This document shows, piece after piece, positions 51,945 through 59,804 of a DNA stretch of 64,000 bases. The translations under genes and the position numbers were made by a program. Source of the DNA: Curtobacterium sp. MCLR17_007 (lineage in GTDB: Bacteria; Actinomycetota; Actinomycetes; Actinomycetales; Microbacteriaceae); contig NZ_CP126271.1 of NCBI RefSeq assembly GCF_003234655.2, forward strand, positions 1,488,001 through 1,552,000, in the 5' to 3' direction. The notes beneath the pieces were generated by a model. It had not been told where the DNA came from. It was given only the letters and a program-made list of their open reading frames with translations, and did no database searches. Numbering within the stretch: the first letter of the stretch is position 1; every line of letters begins with the position of its first letter.

Positions 51945-53082
51945 GCACTTCCGCAAGAACAAGAGCCACGGCCCTGACGTGGTCGACAGCCAAGGCCCCA
52001 CCCCGAACGTGACGTTCGAGGCCTCCAAGGGATCCACCGGCGTACGCGTGAACGCCTTCCGCATCGGGTTCATGGGCGGCATCGGTGTGCTCGTCGCCCT
52101 GCTGGCGGGTTCCCTGATCGGCCAGCTCTCGACCGTCCTGGTCTACATCGGCGTCGCCCTGTTCATCGCGCTCGGCCTCGACCCGCTGGTGACGTTCCTC
52201 GAGCGCTACATCCCGCGCTGGCTCGCCATCCTCGCGGTGGTGATCACGGTGCTGGCCGCGTTCGCCGGGGTCGTGTTCGCCGTGGTGCCGATCCTGATCG
52301 CCCAGGCGACGAACCTGGTGCAGAACTTCCCGGACATCGTCGAGAACGTCTCCCAGCTGGAGTGGGTGCAGGACCTCTCGAAGCAGTTCGCCGGCTCGTT
52401 CGACGTCGACCACGCGCTGCAGTCGGTGCAGTCCTTCGTCGAGGACCCGGGCAACCTCCTCAGTCTCGGCGGCGGGATCCTCGCGGTGGGGAGCGGCATC
52501 CTGTCGGGCCTCACGGGAGCGCTCATCGTCCTCATCCTGATGCTCTACTTCCTCGCGTCGATGCGGGGGATGAAGCGCATGATGTACCGCTTCGTCCCGG
52601 CGTCGCGTCGGCAGAACTACATCGCCGTGAGCGAAGAAGTGACCTCGTCGGTCGGCCGGTACGTCGTCGGACAGATCAGCCAGGCCGGCATCAACGGGGT
52701 CCTCAGCCTGGTCTTCCTGCTCATCATCGGCGCCCCGTTGCCGGTGCTGCTGGCCACCTTCGCGTTCATGGGCTCGCTCATCCCGCTCGTGGGCACCATC
52801 GGTGCCGCGATCGTCATCTCGCTCCTGTGCCTGTTCGCGTCCCCGGCCACGGCCCTCGCCGCGGCGATCTACTACCTGGTGTACATGCAGGTCGAGTCGT
52901 ACGTGATCTCCCCGCGCATCATGTCCCGCGCGGTCCAGGTCCCCGGTGCGCTCGTCGTGATCGCGGCCGTCGCCGGGGCCACGATCGGCGGGGTGCTCGG
53001 TGCGCTCGTCGCGGTCCCGGTCGCCGCATCGGTGATCATCATCGTGCAGAAGGTCATCTACCCCCGGCAGGAACAGGCGTGA
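51943..53082 (+). CDS. AI-2E family transporter (PerM-like membrane protein)
   Basis: Membrane protein of the AI-2E exporter/PerM family, 379 aa from GTG 51943. The hydrophobic blocks start FRIGFMGGIGVLVALLAGSL; LFIALGLDPLVTFLERYIPRWLAIL, the large periplasmic-type segment, and the C-terminal GQISQAGINGVLSLVFLLIIGAPLPVLLATFAF and VPGALVVIAAVAGATIGGVLGALVAVPVAA are typical. Substrate uncertain; AI-2 export is shown only for some members. The longest frame starts at GTG 51895 inside the tRNA-derived repeat; other GTGs at 51979, 52009 and 52047 are possible. It overlaps the DUF1684 gene by 4 nt. Confidence 0.85.
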   Translation: MHFRKNKSHGPDVVDSQGPTPNVTFEASKGSTGVRVNAFRIGFMGGIGVLVALLAGSLIGQLSTVLVYIGVALFIALGLDPLVTFLERYIPRWLAILAVVITVLAAFAGVVFAVVPILIAQATNLVQNFPDIVENVSQLEWVQDLSKQFAGSFDVDHALQSVQSFVEDPGNLLSLGGGILAVGSGILSGLTGALIVLILMLYFLASMRGMKRMMYRFVPASRRQNYIAVSEEVTSSVGRYVVGQISQAGINGVLSLVFLLIIGAPLPVLLATFAFMGSLIPLVGTIGAAIVISLLCLFASPATALAAAIYYLVYMQVESYVISPRIMSRAVQVPGALVVIAAVAGATIGGVLGALVAVPVAASVIIIVQKVIYPRQEQA

Positions 53083-53894
53083 CCGAGCTCGACGACGCAG
53101 CGGCGGCACGTGAGCGCTGGGTGCGCAGTCCGCGTGGGCCGCTCGCGCTGGTCAACGCACAGCGGGTCGACCAGCCCCAGGTGGTGTGGCCCGTGCCCGG
53201 TCAGTGGGCCCCCGCCACGGGCGGACTGACCGTGACCGCTGGTGCCGAGGACGGGGTCGTCGTCGACGGGGTGCCGGTCGACGGCACCGTCCTGGTCGCG
53301 GGGGACGACGCCGTGGTCGCCTCCGTCGTCGCGTTCCCCGACGGGCGCGCCGGCACCGTCGCGGCGACCGGCGGCGGACACACCCTGCGTGTCTGGGATC
53401 CCGCCGCCGACGCGATCACCCGCTTCGCGCGCATCGACCGGTTCCCCGCGTCCGACGGGTTCGTCACCACTGGCCGGTTCGTCCCGGTCTCCGACCACGC
53501 GGCACCCGGTCACGTCCTCGACGCCGCCGGCGAACCGCTCGTGGTCGCCGGCACGGTCACCACGAGCATCGGCGGGCAGACGGCGGAGCTCGTCGCGGTG
53601 CGGTCGGCGCCGTACCGCGGGACGCAGCGACTCCAGCTGATCGTTCAGGACGGCACGAGTGCGCTGCCGGAGAGCGACCCCGGCAGTGCCTACTCGATGG
53701 GTCGGTTCCTGTTCCTCGACGACCCCGGCGTCGCCGCCGAGGTCGAGCTCGACTGGAACCGGTTGGTACTGCCGCCGTGCGCGTTCTCGTACCAGTACGC
53801 CTGCCCGATCCCACCGCCGTCGAACCGGATGAGCGCGCCGATCGCGGCGGGGGAGCGGCACCCGCTCGACATCGACGGGGCTGTCTTCCACTGA
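53079..53894 (+). CDS. DUF1684 domain protein
   Basis: Cytoplasmic protein (271 aa) of unknown function. The DUF1684 hallmark is near the C terminus: GRFLFLDDPG followed by ELDWNRLVLPPCAFSYQYACPIPPPSNRMSAPIAAGE. The N-terminal RERWVRSPRGPLALVNAQRV also fits. GTG start overlapping the stop of the membrane protein gene. Confidence 0.9.
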   Translation: MTELDDAAAARERWVRSPRGPLALVNAQRVDQPQVVWPVPGQWAPATGGLTVTAGAEDGVVVDGVPVDGTVLVAGDDAVVASVVAFPDGRAGTVAATGGGHTLRVWDPAADAITRFARIDRFPASDGFVTTGRFVPVSDHAAPGHVLDAAGEPLVVAGTVTTSIGGQTAELVAVRSAPYRGTQRLQLIVQDGTSALPESDPGSAYSMGRFLFLDDPGVAAEVELDWNRLVLPPCAFSYQYACPIPPPSNRMSAPIAAGERHPLDIDGAVFH

Positions 53895-53908
53895 TCGCAG
53901 GCACGGCC

Positions 53909-53938
53909 TTGCCGTTCCCAGCGGCCACGCTGCATAAT
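53909..53938 (+). promoter_or_regulatory. Promoter of the DUF3145 gene
   Basis: TTGCCG (53909-53914), an 18-bp spacer and CATAAT (53933-53938) preceded by TG. The transcript would carry a leader of about 130 nt before the ATG at 54080. Confidence 0.6.
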
Positions 53939-54079
53939 GGGCGTGTCCGACAGGACGTCACAATCGCATATCGATGGTTCCGGGCCGCTCTCGAGCGCTG
54001 ATCACGGATCCTCCAGCACTGGCCGATGGGCCTCCTGCACAGGTCGATGGGGAAGTCGCACCTGATGATCGGAGGAACC

Positions 54080-54580
54080 ATGACCGGGACTGCGTCGGGA
54101 GTGCTCTACGTGCACTCCTCCCCTCGCGCGCTCTGCCCCCACGTTGAATGGGCAGCAGGTCGCGCGATGAGTCGCGCCGTGAACTTCTCATGGCTCGACC
54201 AGCCCGCTCAGGACGGCGCCCGTCGCACCGAGTACACGTGGACCGGCGCGATCGGCACCGGAGCGGCCATCGCATCTGCGCTGCGCGGGTGGGAGCACCT
54301 GCGCTACGAGGTCACCGAGGAACCCACGGCGGCTTCGGACGGCGGCCGGTGGATGCACACGCCCGACCTCGGCGTCTTCTACGCGCAGACCGACGTCACC
54401 GGCAACATGGTCATCCCCGAGGACCGCGTGCGGTACGCCATGGAGGTCGCCGGCAGCAACGCACTCGAACTGCACCGCGAACTGCGGCTGGCGCTCGGGC
54501 AGGCCTGGGACGACGAGCTCGAGCCGTTCCGTCACGCCGCCGAGGGCAACCCCGTCGTCTGGCTCCACCGCGTCGGCTGA
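54080..54580 (+). CDS. DUF3145 domain protein
   Basis: Conserved actinobacterial protein (166 aa), function unknown. The start is set by GGAGGA 4 nt before the ATG and by the family start GVLYVHSSPRALCPHVEWA. Other family stretches are FSWLDQPAQ, TGTGAAIASALRGWEHLRYEVTEEP and GDDEL-like WDDELEPFRHAA. It lies convergent to the fab operon, a conserved neighbourhood in actinobacteria as far as I recall. Confidence 0.9.
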   Translation: MTGTASGVLYVHSSPRALCPHVEWAAGRAMSRAVNFSWLDQPAQDGARRTEYTWTGAIGTGAAIASALRGWEHLRYEVTEEPTAASDGGRWMHTPDLGVFYAQTDVTGNMVIPEDRVRYAMEVAGSNALELHRELRLALGQAWDDELEPFRHAAEGNPVVWLHRVG

Positions 54581-54612
54581 CCCGCCGCGACCGCGCCCAG
54601 CGCGCCCCCGAT

Positions 54613-54650
54613 CACACGAGACGCCGCCGAACACGGCGGCGTCTCGTGTG
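54613..54650 (+). terminator. DUF3145 terminator
   Basis: A perfect 17-bp stem with an AACA loop (54613-54629 with 54634-54650). Confidence 0.88.
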
Positions 54651-54726
54651 TCTCACTGCTCCGCACGACCGGGCCGAGGCGATGCCGGGAAGCCGCGCCG
54701 CAGTGTCTCCTCAGATCGCACGGCGA

Positions 54727-54768
54727 AACGGACACGGCACCCCGCGATCGCGAGGTGCCGTGTCCGTT
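54727..54768 (-). terminator. fab operon terminator
   Basis: AACGGACACGGCACC pairs over 15 bp with GGTGCCGTGTCCGTT; the 12-nt loop contains a smaller palindrome CGCGATCGCG. It lies 26 bp after the fabF stop. Confidence 0.88.
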
Positions 54769-54793
54769 CCGCGGTGCCGTGCGCCGCGTCGAT

Positions 54794-56038
54794 CTAGGCC
54801 GAGCGGAACGCGACGACCGCGTTGTGGCCACCGAAGCCGAACGAGTTGCTCAGCGCGACCAGGTCGCCCTCGGCCAGCTCGCGCGGTGCAGTCGCGACGT
54901 CCATGACGATCTCGGGGTCCTGCTGCGTGAGGTTGATCGTCGGCGGGGCGACCCGTTCGTGCAGCGCCAGGACCGTGAACACGGCTTCGAGCGCACCCGC
55001 ACCACCGAGCAGGTGCCCGGTCGAGGCCTTGGTGGCCGACACGACGACGGAGTCGAGGTGGTCTCCGAAGACCCGGCGCATCGCGTGGTACTCGGCGATG
55101 TCCCCGACCGGGGTCGACGTGGCGTGCGCGTTGACGTGCACGATGTCCTCACGCGTGGCACCGGCGTGCTCGAGCGCCATGAGGACGGCGCGGGCGGCCG
55201 CGCTGCCCTCGGGGTCGGGCGCCGTGATGTGGAACGCGTCCGAGGTGATGCCGGCGCCGGCGACCTCGGCGTAGATCTTCGCGCCGCGGGCCTCGGCGTG
55301 CTCCTTCGTCTCGAGGATCAGCGCCGCGGCACCGTCGGCGAGCACGAAGCCGTCACGCGTGACGTCGTACGGACGCGATGCGGTCTCGGGGGAGTCGTTG
55401 CGACGCGAGAGCGCCTGCATCGCTGCGAACGACGCGAGCGGCATCGGGTGCAGTGCAGCCTCGGCACCACCGGCGATGACGATGTCGGCGTCGCCGGTCG
55501 CGACGTGCCGGTAGGCCTCGGCCAGGGACTCGGTGGAGGACGCGCAGGCGGAGAGGTAGGTCCGGGCGCCACCGCGGGCACCGAACTCCATCTCGATGGC
55601 CGCTGCCGGCCCGTTCGCCATCAGCATGGGGACCGTCATCGGCAGGACGCGCCGCGGGCCGCGCTCGCGCAGGGTGTCCCACGCGTCGAGCAGGGTGTTG
55701 ACCCCGCCGATGCCCGTGGCCCAGTCGACGATCAGCCGTTCGGGGACGACGGTCGTGTTGTCGATGCCGGCGTCGGCCCAGGCTTCGCGCGCGGCGATCA
55801 GCGAGAGCTGCGACGAGGGGTCGAGCCGCTTGGTCTCGGGGCGGGTGAGCTGGTCGGTGATCCAGTGGCGCGCCTGGCCGGCGAACTCGACGGGGAGTTC
55901 GAGCTCGGCGAAGCGCGGGTCCTCGATCCTGGTGATGCCGGACTTGCCCGCGAGCAGGGCGTCCCAGGTCTCCGAGGCGGTCGCGGCAAGGGGGGAGATC
56001 GCACCGATCCCGGTGACGACGACGGTCTTGTTGGTCAT
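54794..56038 (-). CDS. fabF: 3-oxoacyl-ACP synthase II
   Basis: Condensing enzyme (414 aa) that extends acyl-ACP with malonyl-ACP. The Cys-His-His triad lies in YLSACASSTES, VNAHATSTPVGD and ASTGHLLGGAGA; NSFGFGGHNAVV ends the fold. MTNKTVVVTGIG is the standard N terminus. An in-frame ATG 30 bp upstream (56068) would add ten residues written in codons (TCA, GCA, GAA, AGT) rare in this genome, so it is rejected. Last gene of the fab operon. Confidence 0.95.
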   Translation of the reverse strand: MTNKTVVVTGIGAISPLAATASETWDALLAGKSGITRIEDPRFAELELPVEFAGQARHWITDQLTRPETKRLDPSSQLSLIAAREAWADAGIDNTTVVPERLIVDWATGIGGVNTLLDAWDTLRERGPRRVLPMTVPMLMANGPAAAIEMEFGARGGARTYLSACASSTESLAEAYRHVATGDADIVIAGGAEAALHPMPLASFAAMQALSRRNDSPETASRPYDVTRDGFVLADGAAALILETKEHAEARGAKIYAEVAGAGITSDAFHITAPDPEGSAAARAVLMALEHAGATREDIVHVNAHATSTPVGDIAEYHAMRRVFGDHLDSVVVSATKASTGHLLGGAGALEAVFTVLALHERVAPPTINLTQQDPEIVMDVATAPRELAEGDLVALSNSFGFGGHNAVVAFRSA

Positions 56039-56071
56039 GGAACGACTGGTTTCTGCTGAGGTGGACATGGC

Positions 56072-56119
56072 GAGCGCCGCAGCCCGTGACCGGAGAGGTC
56101 GAGTCGGACCACGGCGCTC
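56072..56119 (-). other. Possible hairpin between acpP and fabF
   Basis: GAGCGCCG and CGGCGCTC (8 bp) enclose a 32-nt loop in the 93-bp acpP-fabF gap. Such a structure could tune the much higher need for ACP over FabF; this is inference. Confidence 0.35.
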
Positions 56120-56131
56120 AGGAAGTTCGTG

Positions 56132-56380
56132 TCAGGCCTGGGCCTTGACGATGAAGTCGACGGCGTCACCGACGGTCTTGAGGTTCTTGACCTCTTCGTC
56201 GGGGATCTTGACGTCGAACTTCTCTTCGGCGTTGACGACGATGGTCATCATCGAGATGGAGTCGATGTCGAGGTCGTCCGTGAACGACTTGTCGGCCTGT
56301 ACCGTGTCGGTCGCGATGCCGGTCTCGTCGTTGATCAGCTCGGCCAGGCCGGCGAGGACTTCTTCGTTGGACAGGGCCAT
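56132..56380 (-). CDS. acpP: Acyl carrier protein
   Basis: Acidic carrier (82 aa) of type II fatty acid synthesis. The phosphopantetheine site is DIDSIS with Ser41; EEKFDVKIPDEEV is the recognition helix region. A strong Shine-Dalgarno (AAGGAG) precedes the ATG. Confidence 0.97.
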   Translation of the reverse strand: MALSNEEVLAGLAELINDETGIATDTVQADKSFTDDLDIDSISMMTIVVNAEEKFDVKIPDEEVKNLKTVGDAVDFIVKAQA

Positions 56381-56485
56381 GATGGTGTCTCCTTGAGGGG
56401 GGTGTCGTTTGACCGTGGACCAGCCTAGGGCACGGGGTGGACCCGCGCCCGCCGCCGGGCGGGACTGTGGGAAGTGGCGGCCGTC

Positions 56486-57547
56486 CTAGGGCAGGACGAC
56501 CACCTGCGCGCCGAACACGAGTCCGGCGCCGAACCCGATCTGCAGGGCGAGGCCGCCCGACAGGTCGGGGTGCTCCTCGAGCAGGCGGTGCGTCGCGAGC
56601 GGGATGCTCGCGGCCGAGGTGTTGCCCGTCGTCGTGATGTCGCGGGCGATCATCACGGACTCCGGGATGCCGAGCTGCTTGGCGAACTCGTCGATGATGC
56701 GGATGTTCGCCTGGTGCGGCACGAAGGCGGCGAGCTGGTCGGGGCGGACGCCGGCGGCGTCGAGTGCTTCGCGTGCGACCTTGACCATCTCCCAGACGGC
56801 CCAGCGGAACACGGTCTGCCCCGCCTGTCGCATCGTCGGGCGGGGAGCGCCGGCCGCCCACTCGTTGTAGGTCGCCGTCATGCCGATCGCGTCCCACTTG
56901 GAACCGTCGGACCCCCACATGGTCGGACCGATGCCGGGGAAGTCGCTCGGCCCGACGATCGCCGCGCCGGCACCGTCACCGAGCAGGAACGAGATGGACC
57001 GGTCGGTCGGGTCGACGACGTCGCTGAGCTTCTCGGCGCCGACGACCAGCACGTGGTCGGCGATGCCGGACTTGACGAACGAGTCCGCCTGGGCGATGCC
57101 GTACGCGTACCCGGCGCACGCGGCGCTGATGTCGTAAGCGGCGGCCGGCGTGGCCCCGATGCGCTCGGCGAGCAGCGACGCCATCGACGGGGTGGCCACG
57201 GTGTGCGTCACGGTGCTGACGAGCACGACGCCGATCTGCTCGGGTGTGATGCCGGCCTTCGCGATCGCCTCGAGCGCAGCAGCCTCGGCCAGGTCGACGG
57301 CCTCGACGTCCGCGCCGGCACGCTTGCGCGTGACGATGCCGGTGCGCTGGCGGATCCACTCGTCGGACGAGTCGATCGGCCCGATCAGGTCGTCGTTCGG
57401 GACCGTGCGCTCACCGCGCGCGGCGCCGAAGCCCAGGATGCGGCTGAACTCGTGCCCGCGGCGCTGCGCCAGGACCGGTCGGCCCGCGGTGGTCGCGTCG
57501 GCCTGGAGGCCCGTCGTCCGGTCGTCGGTGTTGCTTGCGTCCGTCAC
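56486..57547 (-). CDS. fabH: 3-oxoacyl-ACP synthase III
   Basis: Starts fatty acid synthesis by condensing an acyl-CoA primer with malonyl-ACP (353 aa). The Cys-His-Asn triad is in DISAACAGYAYG, FVPHQANIRI and TTGNTSAASIP; SSDEWIRQRTGI is also typical. The first 30 or so residues are an extension beyond the E. coli enzyme. Branched-chain primer use would be expected in this group. It overlaps fabD by 4 nt. Confidence 0.95.
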   Translation of the reverse strand: MTDASNTDDRTTGLQADATTAGRPVLAQRRGHEFSRILGFGAARGERTVPNDDLIGPIDSSDEWIRQRTGIVTRKRAGADVEAVDLAEAAALEAIAKAGITPEQIGVVLVSTVTHTVATPSMASLLAERIGATPAAAYDISAACAGYAYGIAQADSFVKSGIADHVLVVGAEKLSDVVDPTDRSISFLLGDGAGAAIVGPSDFPGIGPTMWGSDGSKWDAIGMTATYNEWAAGAPRPTMRQAGQTVFRWAVWEMVKVAREALDAAGVRPDQLAAFVPHQANIRIIDEFAKQLGIPESVMIARDITTTGNTSAASIPLATHRLLEEHPDLSGGLALQIGFGAGLVFGAQVVVLP

Positions 57548-58491
57548 GCGGTCACCTCGGTCTTCTCCGCGCCCTGGGCGCTCTGCAGCAGTTCGATCGC
57601 GGCCGGCAGGTCTTCGGGGGACTTGATCGCGACGGTGGGCGTGCCGCGCAGGCCGCGCTTCGCGAGTCCGACGAGGGCACCGGCCGGTGCGAGTTCGATG
57701 ATCCCGGTGACGCCGGCCTGCGCGAACGAGGCCATCACGGCATCCCAGTGCACGGGGCTGGCGATCTGGCGCACCATGAGCTCGACGAAGTGCCGGCCGT
57801 CGTCCACGCGGGACCCGTCGGCGTTGGTCCAGATGGGGAGCGTCGGATCGGTGACGGTCGTCGCGGCTGCGACGGGCGCGACCCGGTCGACCGCGGATGC
57901 CATGAACCGGGTGTGGAACGCACCGGCGACGGCGAGCGGCACCACGCGCGCCTTGGCGGGCGGATCGGCCGCCAGGGCGGCGATCGCGTCCGCGGTGCCG
58001 GCGACGACGGTCTGCCCGCCTCCGTTGTGGTTCGCGGGGACCAGCCCGTGCGCGTCGAGCGCCTGCGCGAGCGTGTCCGGGTCACCGCCGAGGACCGCGG
58101 CCATCGACGTCGGCTCGAGTGCCGCGGCATCGGCCATCGCACGACCGCGCTCGGCGACCAGCGCGACGGCGTCCGTCGGCTGCAGCACACCGGCGACGGC
58201 TGCGGCGGTGAACTCGCCGACCGAGTGTCCGGCGACACCGCCGACCAGGGCGCGGCGACCGTCGGCGAGCAGTGCGTCGGCGGTGATGATGCCTGCCGCG
58301 ACGATGAGGGGCTGTGCGAGCGCCGTGTCCTTGATCGTGTCCGCGTCGGACTCGGTGCCGTGCAGGGCGAGGTCGACGCCGATCGCCTCGGACCACTCCC
58401 CGACGCGGTCACGGACGGCGGTGTCCTCGAGCCAGGGGGCGAGGAAACCGGGGGTCTGGGAGCCCTGTCCGGGCGCGACGACGACGATCAC
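57544..58491 (-). CDS. fabD: Malonyl-CoA:ACP transacylase
   Basis: Transfers malonyl from CoA to ACP (315 aa). GQGSQTPGF, the nucleophile Ser in GGVAGHSVGEFTAAAVAGVL (GHSVGE) and the catalytic-His region GAFHTRFM are intact. GTG 58491 is preceded by CAGGAT at 6 nt, which can be read as a Shine-Dalgarno (AGGA) or as a -10 box. A longer frame to 58542 exists but lacks family similarity. Confidence 0.94.
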   Translation of the reverse strand: MIVVVAPGQGSQTPGFLAPWLEDTAVRDRVGEWSEAIGVDLALHGTESDADTIKDTALAQPLIVAAGIITADALLADGRRALVGGVAGHSVGEFTAAAVAGVLQPTDAVALVAERGRAMADAAALEPTSMAAVLGGDPDTLAQALDAHGLVPANHNGGGQTVVAGTADAIAALAADPPAKARVVPLAVAGAFHTRFMASAVDRVAPVAAATTVTDPTLPIWTNADGSRVDDGRHFVELMVRQIASPVHWDAVMASFAQAGVTGIIELAPAGALVGLAKRGLRGTPTVAIKSPEDLPAAIELLQSAQGAEKTEVTA

Positions 58492-58569
58492 CGGACAATC
58501 CTGTCTGGGTTGGGGAGCGGCACCCGTGTGGACACCCGACACAGATCGGGGTGCGACATTGTGGGACCC
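58492..58569 (-). promoter_or_regulatory. fasR-fabD intergenic region, candidate FasR target
   Basis: A 78-bp gap in an otherwise tight operon. It contains GTGTGGACAC (58526-58535, arms GTGT/ACAC) and the repeated word GACACCCGACAC. PucR-type FasR/MabR regulators control fabD promoters in Streptomyces and Mycobacterium, so this is the expected site, but no consensus is confirmed. Confidence 0.4.
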
Positions 58570-59796
58570 CTACCGGCGGACCGGGCGGCGACGGCCCGAC
58601 GCCGACTCGGACATGGCCCCGAGGATCAGCGCCGACTGCACGATCAGGGCGTCGCGGGCGTGCGTGGCGTCCCACCCGATGATGTCGGCGACGCGGCGCA
58701 GTCGGTACCGAACGGTGTTCGGGTGCACGAAGAGCTCCCGCGCCGTGGCCTCGAGCGAGCGCCCGGTGTCCAGGTAGCACCAGAGCGTCTGCAGGAGTTC
58801 GGTGGACTGGTCCTTCAGCGGCACGTAGATGCGTTGCACCAGAGCGGACCTGGCGAGCGGGTCACCGGCGAGTGCACGCTCAGGCAGCAGGTCGTCAGCC
58901 AGCGCGGGGCGGGGTGCGCCGCGCCAGGCCCGCGCGACCGCGAAGCCGGCCAGTGCGGCCTTCGCCGAGGTGGATGCATCCACCACCCCCGGGACCTCGT
59001 TGCCGAGGACCAGGTGCCCCTCGCCGAACAACGGCTCGAGGGACTGCGCGATGGCCATGAACGAGACCGGCTCCTCGCCGTCGGGCACGTCGTCGCGCGG
59101 GGTCGCGCGACCGATGACCACGACGAGTCGGGAGCCCTGCACCCCGATCAGCACGTCGGCGTCCATGTGCCGGGCCGTGCGGCGGACCTGGTCCACCTCG
59201 AGCTGCTTCGGCGCGGTCCCGACGAGCACCGCGACCTCGCCGTGCCCGTGCCAGCCGAGGGCGGCGATGCGGGACGGCAGTTCGTCGTCGTACTCTCCGG
59301 ACAGGATCGAGTCGACCACCAGTGCTTCGAGTCGCGCGTCCCAGAGCCCACGGGCCTCGGCCGCGCGGGCGTACACGTCGGCAGCGGCGAAGGCGATGTC
59401 GCGGGAGTACTTGAGGATCGCCTCCTGCAGCATCTCGTCGTCGGCTGCGCGTTCCTCGACGACGGTCACCACGACGCGGATGAGCTGCAGGGTCTGCTGC
59501 AGGCTCACCGAGCGCAGCAGTTCGCGCGGTGCCGATCCGAAGACGTCGGCAGCTGCGATCCACGGGGTTGACGCACTGCCCTCGAGCCATGAGATGAACG
59601 ACGTGATGCCGGCCTGCGCCACCATGCCGACGGCGGACCGGCGGCCGGGTGGCATCTCGCTGTACCAGGGGAGCGTGTCCTCGAGCCGCTTGATGGTGGC
59701 GGTCGAGAGTTCGCCCGACACCTGCCGGAGCCAGGAGAGCGCACGTTCTCGGTCGCTCTGCTGGCCCCCGGCAGGGTCGGTGCGGGGTGTCGTCAC
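58570..59796 (-). CDS. fasR: PucR/CdaR-family regulator of fatty acid synthesis (FasR/MabR type)
   Basis: Transcription factor (408 aa) with a C-terminal PucR helix-turn-helix: LLQTLWCYLDTGRSLEATAR then LFVHPNTVRYRLRRVADIIGW. The middle is a GGDEF-like/CdaR domain, the N-terminal part (about 1-160) is a helical sensor-like region. In Streptomyces (FasR) and Mycobacterium (MabR) the same type of gene lies directly before fabD and controls the operon in response to acyl-CoA; position and domains support the same role here. GTG start, 8 bp after the aceE stop. Confidence 0.9.
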   Translation of the reverse strand: MTTPRTDPAGGQQSDRERALSWLRQVSGELSTATIKRLEDTLPWYSEMPPGRRSAVGMVAQAGITSFISWLEGSASTPWIAAADVFGSAPRELLRSVSLQQTLQLIRVVVTVVEERAADDEMLQEAILKYSRDIAFAAADVYARAAEARGLWDARLEALVVDSILSGEYDDELPSRIAALGWHGHGEVAVLVGTAPKQLEVDQVRRTARHMDADVLIGVQGSRLVVVIGRATPRDDVPDGEEPVSFMAIAQSLEPLFGEGHLVLGNEVPGVVDASTSAKAALAGFAVARAWRGAPRPALADDLLPERALAGDPLARSALVQRIYVPLKDQSTELLQTLWCYLDTGRSLEATARELFVHPNTVRYRLRRVADIIGWDATHARDALIVQSALILGAMSESASGRRRPVRR

Positions 59797-59804
59797 TACC
59801 GGCG

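Noticed and set aside
56039..56068. Upstream ATG for fabF
   Set aside because: The ten added codons are unlike the gene's codon use, and there is no Shine-Dalgarno; MTNKT is the usual start.
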